A program made the translations under genes and the position numbers. The notes under the pieces are model-generated. The model searched no databases and was not told the DNA's origin. It saw only the letters and a list, made by a program, of their open reading frames with translations. 64,000 bases of DNA from Neoceratodus forsteri. Its lineage: Eukaryota > Chordata > Ceratodontiformes > Ceratodontidae. The stretch lies in assembly GCA_016271365.2 (NCBI GenBank), contig CM057456.1, positions 610,085,501 to 610,149,500 of the forward strand. Reading direction: 5' to 3'. This document shows positions 54,296 through 64,000 of the stretch, piece after piece (the first letter of the stretch is position 1; each line of letters starts with the position of its first letter).

Positions 54296-54814
54296 AGGTT
54301 TGGAGACTCTTTTTTAATTTACTTATGCTGTCCTCTCCCTGGATGCTGAAGTGAAGCGCTCTCCCCTACTACTCCCACATGAGGGCCCACTGTACATAGG
54401 ATAAAATGTACAGTGGCTCTGCGTGTGAACTGGCCGAAATCATGTTAGTGATTTATAATGAGGGACATAGTGGCAGCAGCACAGAGGGACTGGCATGTGA
54501 GAAGAGAAGTGGTGCTTTGAAGAATATGGCAGTTTGACAAGAGATGGAGAATTTTTAGGTTACTGTGAGGCTTATATTATTTTTGGTTTGTTTGAATAGG
54601 GTTTCTGTACGTCTGGGAGCCTTCTGAGTGTCCTGTGGAAAGTGTTTTAATTGATATAGGAACTGGTGAATTGTTTTGGTCGGTGTATTAATTAACTGTA
54701 ATCAATATGGTACCATAAGGCTTTACGTACAGTACTGTGAATATATACAGTACTTTTAATTGGGGTTATATAATGCATAAGCCATATACTATATAAAATA
54801 AAACATATCCAAAT

Positions 54815-56345
54815 TATAAATTTATTTGATTTGTTAACCGGGTAAGCACATTAGACAGCCAAGTGCCTATTTTCAGGTGCGACCCGGCAGATTACAAGGT
54901 ACATTAATGAACATCAGACAAAACAAGTAATGTTACATTTAAATGCATCAAGCAACAAGGTCAATACAAGAAACAACAGGGGTTTACAAAGCCAGCAGCA
55001 GGTAGAATAACAGTATGGTACTCTTATGATAGACACTGATTGTCATGCCGGGCAGTAACGCTGTTAAGCTTGTAGGCAGACAGAGGAGAAACACACTGGG
55101 ATAGAGGAGGCCCAGAGCAAAATACAGAAATAGAGCAGTAACTATGTACACACTGATTGAGCAGTTTGGTCCAAGTGGACTACTCTTACTAGTGAATAAG
55201 GTGCAGAGGTCCACTGCCTTTGACAGATAAGTTAGATGGCAACTCAGCCAGTCGGAGTGGCCTAGGTTGAGGAGGTTCGTCTAGAGCAGAGGCAGATGGA
55301 GGCCAATTTGAGAAAGCCCCAGAGGGAGGTTTTAAAGCCATGGTGGGAGGGGGGAGGAGCAAGTGATTGATGGAAAGGAGTTCCACAACCTGGGTGCGTA
55401 CGCAGTGAAGGTTCCGTCGCCCATTTGGGTGCAGGTCTTGGGAACCAGGAAGGTATGAGAGTCGCTGGATCTCAGATGGTAGGAAGGGGTAGCCGGAACA
55501 AGGGATTCAGTGAGGACTAAGGGGGTGGCAGATCTGACAACATTGTCTATGAAGTTGCTCATGACATGGGAGCGGTGCATTTCCGGTGGGAGCCACTCAA
55601 GTCAGGAGTAGAGCTCACAGCGGTGGGTGAGGCGGGGAGCTGAGAACGCGAAATGCACTGTTGTACGCCATGTCCCATTTTGAGAGACTAGTTTTCACAA
55701 CGTGGGTGAAGGTGACAAGTCCATAGCAGAGCGTGGGTAGAAGGACTCCCCTGGTTAGGGTCAGCATGGCAGCTGGGATGAGACAGTTCTTCGCCTTGTA
55801 TTCAAGGCCCAACTTGCAGTCTGAGGCCTTACATGTATTGCGTATGTGCAGATTTAGATCCAGTTGTGTGTCAAGTGTCACCCCCAAGTATTTGACAGCA
55901 TCTGCAATTTGTAGTGGGGACCCATCAGCACCTGAGATCTTTAGCGAGTCCGGGACAGCTTTTGTCTTGGCTGTTGAGCCAAAGAGCATTGCCTGCGTCT
56001 TCTGCAGGTTAATCGCAAGCTTGTGGTCCTTTAGCCAGGTTTGGATTTGGTAGAAGTCGGAGTTTGGCTTGGCATTGATAGTGATGTCCCGGGAGCTGGT
56101 CATGGTGACTAGGTCGTCTGCATACAGAGTTGAGCACCCATGTGCCAGGGCCCAGGGTAGCTCGTTTACGAAGAGGGAGAACAGGAGAGGCCCCAGGACA
56201 GAGCCCTGTGGGACCCCGCAGTTTACCTGAGCAGGCTCAGACAGGGCCTTGTTGAACTTGGTGTACTACTGCCTGCCTGAGAGGGAATTACTGACCCAGG
56301 CAAGGGCAGGGGAGAAGAAATTGCAGGGGTACAATTAAATCTCAG
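54815..56345 (-). mobile_element. LINE X3: 5'-truncated family X LINE
   Basis: The 3' end at 54815 has AAATTTATTTGATTTG and GTTAACCGGGTAAGCAC...GGTGCGACCCGGCAG, whose ends can pair. Coding remnants extend to about 56260. It is truncated at its 5' side near 56345, directly beside DIRS-E. Confidence 0.82.
55189..56260 (-). pseudogene. LINE X3 ORF2 C-terminal half of RT
   Basis: VNCGVPQGSVLGPLLFSLFV (about 56220), STLYADDLVTM with intact YADD (56130-56100), then KLAINLQKTQAMLFGS, VKYLGVTLDTQLDLNLHI and GVLLPTLCYG (about 55750). Frameshifts follow 55615 and the C-terminal NFIDNVVRSATPLVLTES block lies at about 55550. 5' parts are absent. Confidence 0.83.
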
Positions 56346-56368
56346 GGTTTTGAGGATAAACAAAAAAT

Positions 56369-57600
56369 GAAAGTTACGTACCTACCATAATTCTTGAGCT
56401 TCTCTTGTATCTTCACCATTCATTATTGCTGGGTGTAAGCCGGATCACCTTTCCCTTCTGGTCTTAACTTTTTTTTTGGGAGGAGGTCGGCTCCAGCGGC
56501 ACCGCCCATGACAGCGATGCACTGCATAGTGTGCGAGGGGTGGCCGTTAGGCGCTGCAGACTCCTCCTCCTCCTTCCCAGTTCTGAGAAGCCAGAGAGGC
56601 AGAAATAGGTTATAGGAGTAGAGCGAGGCAAGGGAGCCAAGGGATAGGAAAAGGAAAGGAAATAAACTGAAAAAGGAATAAGCCAAAGAGAGGACAGAAA
56701 AGAGAGAGAACCCTACCCTAAGTGACCACAGGGCCTCAATCCTCGGGTGGTTCTAAGGGAAGAGAAAGTAAGAATAAGGAAAAGGAAGGAAGAAGCAGAA
56801 AAGGGGGGGTAAATGGTGAGGAAGGAGGACTTCCGTCCAGGTAAAATGGAAGACCACTGGCTTCAATTTTTTCAAGCCCCAGCAGGGACTGATGACATGG
56901 GAGCAAGGATCCCACCAGTTGAGGGTTAAGAGTCTAAGGTTGGACCACAGGTCCTTACTGCTTTGAAAACGGACCTCTCTTCCTCTCCATTTATCCAAAA
57001 TGTTAAGTAACCCAGAATCTAGGCACACAGCTGTCTCCAGAAGAGGAGCAGCTCCGCTCAGAAGAGGAGTGAGACCCGACTTAGGGGTAGATGACAAAAA
57101 CTTTTACAGTACCCACATGGGGTACTGACATAGTTCCATTTCGAGAGAAATATGGAACAGCCAAAAGAGGAGAGAGCAAGAAGGAGAACTCCCATGATCT
57201 CTCTTAGAACTGTATTGAAAAAACAGTTGTAGGGTGAATCAAGAGGATGAGGATCCCCTAACTGGGGGACACCCGTACATAAGAGAATCAAAGGAAGTTC
57301 CTTCAGAGGGTAAGGGCGAAGGCCCTACTCGCCATCCCCTGAAGAGAGCACTCTGTGACTTCAGGGAAGGGACAGAGAGCTCTGAGGTTCTAGGGGGACT
57401 CCACCCCCAACTGGCCTCCGAGGGGAAGGCGAGCAGGGCAGGGGAGATGCCCAAGAATTGAGGCCCATGAGGGGAAGGTGGGCAGGATTCAGTAATGAAT
57501 GGTGACGATACAAGAGAAGATCAAGAATTACGATAGGTACGTCATTTTCATATTTTCCCTTGTCAATCTTCACCATTCATTACTGCTGAGTACCAAGCCC
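56369..57600 (-). repeat. DIRS-E terminal region and ICR
   Basis: The outer end (56369-56430) recurs inverted at 57490-57541. 57548-57590 is the inverse of the right end 60530-60562. The 1.06-kb spacing is longer than in the other DIRS; 56450-57480 has no recognised coding motif. Confidence 0.82.
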
Positions 57601-57714
57601 CCCCCCCACCTCCCCCAGAGGGGGACTGATGTTCAGCCCTGAGGGAACAGATCCCTCAGCCTCCTACTGGTGAAAAGCAGGAGGGGGAGACCCTAGCCAA
57701 TAGACTGAGGCAGT

Positions 57715-60167
57715 CTAAGGCTGCTGAGGATGGAGGATGCCCCTGAAGAATCCTCCTCGCCCTGCGGGAAAACACATGGGTCCCCCTACTCCAGGTAATG
57801 GGTGAACCCATGCCGTCCGCCTTATGCAGATCGCTGTCCCTGCCAGTCTAGAAGCCACCTCACTGGCATCATAAGACGCCCTTGCCTGGTGCCTTGCAAG
57901 CTCCAGACCCTGTGCAGAGAGGGCAATGGCTTGTCTGGACTGCTCCGTATCAGGCATAGATGCCAGAACCTGAGCCAGCATCGACCACAGATGCCTGCTG
58001 TAGGCAGCATGCTGTGCCTGATGTGAACCTACACACACATCAACACATGAGCCAAAGAGAGGACTCTTCATCCCCACCGGTCAAATTCTGCGGAATCCGG
58101 ATCCGGGGATCGATCGTGCGCCAGGCACCGAGGCCCGGAAGGAGTGTCTAGGGAAGTCAAGCCCGAGGGCGGGTGAGGTAGAGAACCTAGAGACTTGTGG
58201 GGGGCACCATACCATCTCCTGCAGTCTGCCGGGGCTGGAGAAGGGGCAGCTGGAGACTGCCAGGTGAGGACAGACGCCTCCTGGAAAGGGACTGGCCAGG
58301 AAGGCACCAAAAGTGAGGCCTTGAATTCACTAAGGAATGCACGTATCTGCCACTCGGTATTGACCCTGTGAACAAAGGAAATATGGAGCTCTGTAACCAG
58401 CCTCGAAAGGAACCGCTGATATTCCGTGAAATCAGCGTCCCAGGACAGGTGGACAGGAAGTTCTTTTTCCTCAGAAAAGGAAGACGAGGAGGAAGTGGAC
58501 CTTGAATGATCAGAAGACTCCTGCGGTGCGGGGTGAGGACAGGCGGAAAACCTGTTCGTCCATCACCCTAACATATGAAGGAAAGGCCACCGCAGTAGCT
58601 CTGAATGTCTCCCAAGTTAAGGGCTCTGTAGAACCCACATGGCCTGGAAGAGAGGGGGGTGTCTGCAGAGGGATGGGTGAAGGGCACCTGAGAGAATGTG
58701 TCTGGCCTCTGCTGGGGCTCTGAGATCCAGGTAGCGATGCCACCGTGACTGGGGACCCTGAGACCACACCGGGTTCTGAAGAAGAAAGCAAACTGAGGAA
58801 GAGCCCAAGAGGGGAATCTCCCCTGTGACGTGACTGGGGTTGCATGTGTCCAGAAGGGCAACCCTCTGCACTGCCACAAGAAGGCGCCCTTCAGCCTTCA
58901 AGGAAAAGGTGGGGTTCAGCACTGCGACTCCTCCTCACCCCCCACAGGGTGGTGGGGATGCGCCACCGCTCTTCACCTCGACCTCTCAACCCCTCAGACT
59001 CTGAGGCAGCCCTCTTCCTCAAAACCAAAGTAGGCGCTCCCCACTCTGCATGCCCCAGAGGGAGGCCACAGAAGCAGGGCTCTCCGCCCTCTCCCAGGGG
59101 TGTCCCAGCGGCACTAGAAATGGCAGCTGCCTGGACACCTGCAGAAGAGGGTACCCTCTCCCCCGAATCCTGGAGTCATCTCCTAGAGGGGATCCCAGGC
59201 CACCCCCAGCCGTGGGACACCCAGAGGCAACCTGCTCCAGGGACTCAGGAAGAGGAACGCTGGGCCGCCTGATGTCTCGGCCTACAGAGACCTCAGACTC
59301 CGAAAAATCAGGTTGCCAGTCCGGGTCCGCCTCAGAGTCATCCCCCTACAAGGAGGGGGAGAGCAGAACGACCTCCAGAGAGGCAACCCCGGGAACATCT
59401 CTCAACAGCACCGCGATTGGCGCCGCCACAGGCCACGACACCAATGGCACTGCCAGAGTCTCCGGTGCCACAGACGGCGCCAGAACCCACAGCGGCGTGA
59501 CCGAGTCCCCAGCACTGCGTACGGCACCGGAACCCAGAACGGCGCCAACGTCCCCTGCGCCGCATACAGTGCCAGAACCCAGAATGGTGCCATCAACGTC
59601 CCCAGTGCCGCGGACACTGCCGGAACCCAAAATGCTGCGGACTGCACCAGGATCTAGAGCAGCACCACTCGGCGGCATCGAGGGTCCGCCAGTGCTGGGC
59701 CCCACAACTGAGGGCCGCGACACCGGGGGAACCTGCACCTCTGTGGAGGTGACTGCTGGGATGGCACCAGTGATGCAGCTCCGGGAGGAATCACGCTGCT
59801 CCTCCAGCGCCGAAGAAGAAACCTCCTCCTCGGCAAGACTGAAAGTGGAGGAAGCCTTCTCCTCACCGGGCCGTATAGACCTGGGAGGGAACCCAGAGGA
59901 AGAGTCTAGAGATCTGGCCTGGGAAGCCTGTGGGTGACATCGTCCTCCAAAAGTTGGCGGAGCCCTGCTGATCTTGAATGCATGGATTTCCAGTACCCGG
60001 TGGTCCATGGAAAAACAGGTATCACAGTGATCCATATCATGGTTGGGTCCCAGGCACTGAAGGCAAACATCATGTCGATCCGTGATAGAGAACTGCCGGC
60101 CGCAGGGGCACCGACGCATAGGGGTGTGGCCCGCCTTGGATTTATACTTGGCCCCCGAATTGGACAT
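57715..60167 (-). pseudogene. DIRS-E gag, frameshifted
   Basis: The N-terminus (60167) has a Cys/His cluster, MRRCPCGRQFSITDRHDVCL then QCLGPNHDMDHCDTC, matching the DIRS-A gag. The middle has an in-frame minisatellite (59500-59655). The C-terminal block (58077-57715) has AYSRHLWSMLAQVLASMPDT, ASYDASEVASRLAGTAICIR and RRTAWVHPLPGVGGPMCFPA, aligned with the DIRS-C block that ends in LRHSWLR. The frame then enters the deletion joint. Frameshifts at about 59345, 58850, 58500 and 58100. Confidence 0.8.
59500..59655 (-). repeat. In-frame minisatellite within DIRS-E gag
   Basis: Three to four units of about 42-48 bp (GTGCCGGAACCCAGAA-type on plus) encode repeats of the pattern LGSG(T/A)V(C/R)(G/S)AGD on the minus strand. 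Confidence 0.7.
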
Positions 60168-60562
60168 GATGCGAACAAATTATCAAAAAACAGCAAAGAT
60201 TCTGGCACCATCGAAATACATACATATTAAAAAAAAAAAAACACTCTTACCAGGCTCAATGGCGTCAGGATGTAGAACTGGGATAAGGAGTGGCGTTGAG
60301 AAAACTCGGCGTCAAAGAAAGGCCTAATGATGTAGAAAAACTTTTTTCCGAACTCACACAGCAGGTGTGGCCTCAATGGTGGGAGAAACAGAACTGGGAT
60401 GGAGGTCTCTGCAGCACCTAACAGCCTCACAAGACCATGCAGTGCGCCGCTGTGGGCGGCGCCATTACGCAGACTCCTCCTCCAAAAAGAGCTCCCATGG
60501 GAGGTGTGCGCATCCAGCTTACATCCAGCAGTAATGAATGGTGAAGATTGACAAAGGAAGAT

Positions 60563-61994
60563 CATATGGCTTTGCTCTCGAGGTTTATAATGTCCCAGAA
60601 CCCCTCAGTAGAATGATACCCTTGCAAGTCACACCTCGTTATCATTTATTCTATATGTGCCAACAAAGTATCGTCTGTATACATGTCCACATTCTACTAT
60701 ACCACACCCACCCTCACTCAATCCACTCTACACCATTCCTGACTTTCTGAAGTTACCATTCAAATACTTAAGCACATTATGGCCTGGAATCCATCTAGCA
60801 TGCCAACTGGGTAACAGCACATGCTTCGCGTTAACTTGTCTGTACCTTTGCAGAACAATCTGTATCTACAATGGCCACTGCATCTTATACTGGAAAGCAC
60901 TATCAACATTATTATTCAAGAAACCTGTGTTCCTGTATAATTCTCCCTCTAGTGGTCAACAGGCACTGGTGTAGTGCCATAATGGAAACGATTACCTGGC
61001 TGAAATAAACATCTTTCTATCTCCACTGTTTTATTTGTCCTGTAGCAATTGAGACAGGCTCATTTAAAACAATACATTCAGTACCTTTTTCATGGACCAA
61101 GCAACAAAAATATTTATAAATTAATTAAAAATGAAGATTTGATTAACTATTTGCAATGAAACTGTATAATCCTTTTATTTTATACAACCTAAATAAGCAG
61201 ATACTAAATTACTATTTACAAATTTCACAATAGAAATACTGTATGTTAGAGTTTTTTTTTTAATGAATGAATGGCAATTGAGTGTGCAAATGCAGGACAG
61301 CAAAGTTAGTTGCTTCTGACAAAATTTATATCCACACTGAATTACAACAGTACGTATTAGATGCCCCCTACTTGTTCTCAGGATCCCAGGACTTGTCATT
61401 TTCACAAGGCAAACAAATCCTTAAAACTACTACACGAGAAACAAATGCTCTCAAAATGTGACCCAGAACAGAACAGGATGCCTTGTCCAAGGAAAGTAAA
61501 TACTCAGACACATCCAGAACAGGTGGTCAGGCAGGACGCCTGTGTTCCTTTAAGGAAAGTCCCAACCAACAACAGAAAACCCAAATGACACCCCCACCCC
61601 CAGGTTCCCACCAGGTATCGGGTCACAGCTACACCACTGAGGAAGAGCAGTCAAGAGACTTCCTTTGCAGCTGACCAAAACGGGTCAGTCCATGATCTTC
61701 TGGCAGACTGCTTGCCACCTCTCCCATACCCCACCGCCCCCAGAAGAAGATCATGTTGCCTGTGCAGTATATTAAGGCCCCAGCTGGTCCCAGTGGGAGC
61801 ATTCCAGGGCTCACATGCAAACTCTGGCTTACCACATGACAGCGTACTGTGTTGCCCTACACTATCTCCTGAAACTGCACAATGAACAAATTTTAGTTGC
61901 ACCAATGGGCCAGCATTCCACGTGAACATTTTATGGACTTTCAACATCTAAACATTACAAGCAGCCTCTCTATAAACAGGATGCCATATGCGTA
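60563..61994. other. Unassigned A/T-rich region
   Basis: No transposon motif or RNA gene was recognised. An AATAAA signal occurs at about 61005 (GAAATAAACATC) without a recognisable gene upstream. Confidence 0.4.
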
Positions 61995-64000
61995 CAAATT
62001 ATTTTTATTTATTAATTTTGTTAACCGTGTAGGCCCTCTGAGCCCCGAAGGCCCCTTTCTCAGGGGCGACACGGGATTAGTTACATTGTAGGAAACATTT
62101 AGATAGTACAACACTTTTTTTTTTTTAAACAGGAAATCACAAGGATAGGGATACAGATTACAGAGTACAGCAGGGTTAGATACAGTAAGGTTATACAGCC
62201 AGCTACAGAGGTATCGTTTCAATTACAAGCATAACGTAAAAATAACAATTTGACAGAAAGGGGTTTGGTTGGTATAGTCATTGACACACACTGAGTGAGT
62301 CTAGGTTTCAGGCACTAGGAGGAGGGGTGGCAGAGAAGAGACAGTATTATGCTCTGGAAAATTTTATCTCCAGTGCAGGAGCAGTGGCTGAGGTCCAGCT
62401 GATATTCGCGCTGGCCCTTTTGGAAAATCCCAAGGGAGTTAGCTTCCTGTAGGTGACCAGAGAGTTTATTCCATAGAATTGGAGCAGCACGGAAAAAGGA
62501 TTCGTCACCAGCTGTGGTTCAGACCCTGGGTTCCTCTAGGAGCAGTTGCCCAGTGGTACGCAGCTGCCTGCTGGTACATTTTAGGGATAGAAGTCCAGCT
62601 AGACTAGCTGGGAGATGGGCAGAGAGGTGCTTATAAGTGATGCAAAGTAGGGGGTACTGGAGTTTGTGGCCTAAGGAGGGCCAGTTAAGTGAGGCAAGTG
62701 CATCACAATGATGGCTCCTTGGTTGGGCTTTTGTGGCAAAGTGCACAATTTTATGGTAGAGAGTTTGTAAGCTGCTGTAACTGCTTTGCCATTCCATGCA
62801 GAATTGGGGCAGCATAGGTAAGGGTACGAAGGAGGATACTCTTAGCAATCGCTACCCTGGTCTCAGGTATCATCTGGGCACTAAGGCGGTAGAGCAGGCC
62901 AAGCTTTTGGTGGATACTTTTAGTTACAAGATCCACATGGGATTTTAGGGCGAGACCTTGGTCCAGCACTAGGCCAAGATATTTGAAGGACTGTACCACT
63001 TCTATGGAAGTACCTGACGCTGTGGTGAGTGGAAGTAAGGGGCTGCGATCTAGGCCTAGGGATCTTGGTCCAAACACGATAGCTTTTGTTTTTTTTGGCA
63101 TTTAGTAACAGGCAATTTTCTAGTAGCCAGGTTTGAACCGAGGCAAAGTCTGCCTGGAGGTACAATCCCAGTTCATCCGTCTTATTCATGGATCTGTATA
63201 GGACCGCACCGTACACATACTGGACCACAGAGCAGCTCCCGCAATGGTTGCTGAGGTCACCGACAGTGAGTACAAAAGGGGGCCTAATATTGAGCCTTAC
63301 GGGACCCCCATAGTTATCTGGAGTAATTCGGAGAAGGCCCCCCTCCACTTGACCTGCTGGAGGCGGTCAGTCAAGTAGCTGCTGAGCCAATTCAGCGAGT
63401 GTTGATAAAGACCGATCTTACTTAGTTTTGCTATCAGTAGGGTGTGATCGACTAAATCGAAGGCCTTGGTAAGGTCAATGAAGATTGCCCCCATTGGGGA
63501 GCCTTCGTCAAGTGCCAAGAGGACATCAGTGGCGAATCTGATGAGTGTCTGTGCCGTGGTTTTTTCAGAATTCATGCTGGTTGGGAACCAACAGCTAGTT
63601 CACTTCCAGGTAGTCTTGCAGTTGGCAGCAGACTAACCTCTCTTGGATTTTTGCCAGAGTGCAGAGGAGGGAGATAGGCAGATAGTTTTCTAATGGCTCC
63701 CTAGGGCCACCCTTGTGGATTGGCACCACAGTTGTCTGCTTCCAGATCTTGAGGATGGCTCCCTCCATTAGAGACCGATTTATGAGCCAAGGAATAGGTA
63801 GGGCAATGACTGGGGCTGCGGCCTTGAGCAACCTAGGGTCCAGGCCATCAGGACCCGCCGTCCCGTTAGGTTTTATGGACTGTAGTAGGGGAAGCACTTC
63901 TGAGGAGCGTACAATCCTTAGGTGGAAGCAAGGGAATGGAAGATCCTGGGCTTCGGTGACTACCCTATCCTGCTTGGGGGGGTAGGCTTGCTTGATAGAT
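61995..64000 (-). mobile_element. LINE X4: family X LINE, 5' end beyond the window
   Basis: The 3' end at 61999-62090 has TTTATTTATTAATTTTGTTA and a terminus whose halves pair (ACCGTGTAGGCCC... with ...GGGGCGACACGGG). RT coding sequence continues to the window edge. Confidence 0.85.
62519..63985 (-). pseudogene. LINE X4 ORF2 (RT to C-terminus), partial
   Basis: GTAGPDGLDPRLLKAAAPVI (about 63840), ENYLPISLLCTLAKIQERLV, SEKTTAQTLIRFATDVLLAL, GAIFIDLTKAFDLVDHTLLI (about 63480), ITMGVP (GVPQG region) and a degraded catalytic stretch VYGAVLYRS (about 63200; normally YADD). Then FASVQTWLLENCLLLNAKK and VQSFKYLGLVLDQGLALKSH (about 62980). A frameshift near 63100 and others break the frame. It lacks the upstream endonuclease only because the window ends. 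Confidence 0.85.

Larger units (their letters stand above)
53601..54814. other. Unassigned region with foldback structures
   Basis: Apart from the two inverted repeats listed separately and the hairpin CACTGTACAT...ATGTACAGTG (54390-54417), no family is recognised. Confidence 0.45.
56369..60562 (-). mobile_element. DIRS-E: gag-only deletion derivative with complete ends
   Basis: Left end GAAAGTTACGTACCTACCAT (56369). ICR at 57490-57590 (AATTACGATAGGTACGTCAT then TATTTTCCCTTGTCAATC). Right end GATTGACAAAGGAAGAT (60562). Inverted repeats share CAATCTTCACCATTCATTA. Between the ICR and about 57715 there is no YR or RT: the conserved gag C-terminal block is joined almost directly to the ICR side. 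The element thus keeps all cis sequences but encodes only gag. Confidence 0.88.

Noticed and set aside
59050..59937. Plus-strand frame of 295 codons
   Set aside because: Antisense to the DIRS-E gag, whose minus-strand protein has clear family features.

Overview
This window looks like vertebrate nuclear DNA with almost no host coding sequence. I infer a sarcopterygian or amphibian-type genome (caecilian or salamander would fit) because DIRS tyrosine-recombinase retrotransposons, a PIF/Harbinger DNA transposon, CR1- and L2-like LINEs, an L1 and several tRNA/CORE-type SINEs sit together. The species assignment is inference; the transposon families are read directly from conserved protein motifs and terminal repeats.

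Layout. 1-755: a possible non-autonomous DNA transposon end. 2149-9654: DIRS-A, complete with terminal repeats but decayed, with an L2-like LINE (copy X1) inserted in its gag. 10135-26226: a 50-bp minisatellite split into three blocks, first by a complete 7.7-kb Harbinger (10409-18131, 3-bp target duplication) and then by a long CR1 LINE (18426-24393) that itself carries two SINEs, followed by further CR1 tails and a tRNA-SINE. 27290-42120: a nest of three DIRS elements. DIRS-B is broken by an L1 that lacks reverse transcriptase, and DIRS-D is split by DIRS-C exactly at the centre of its internal complementary region. 44752-48660: a nearly full LINE (X2) with a 2A-like motif. 48661-52799: mostly unrecognised. 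52800-56345: LINE tails X5 and X3, a long SINE and a foldback. 56369-60562: DIRS-E, a gag-only deletion derivative with all its cis-acting ends. 61995-64000: LINE X4, running off the window.

How parts work together. Each DIRS has gag, RT-RNase H and tyrosine recombinase (YR) blocks between inverted terminal repeats (ITRs), with an internal complementary region (ICR) next to the YR end that matches the joined outer ends. The Harbinger carries a DDE transposase gene plus two different Myb/SANT-like genes. Those two are transcribed divergently from a shared 0.77-kb promoter interval with three octamer motifs and a TATA box. The LINE X copies share a 3' end with a short A/T-rich tail and a hairpin-forming terminus.

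Most interesting: the three-gene Harbinger, the DIRS-in-DIRS insertion at the cognate recombination core, the gag-only DIRS, the tandem 52-bp monomers upstream of the CR1, the RT-less L1 and a novel-looking 550-bp SINE family. No host gene, tRNA gene, rRNA gene or CRISPR array is supported.
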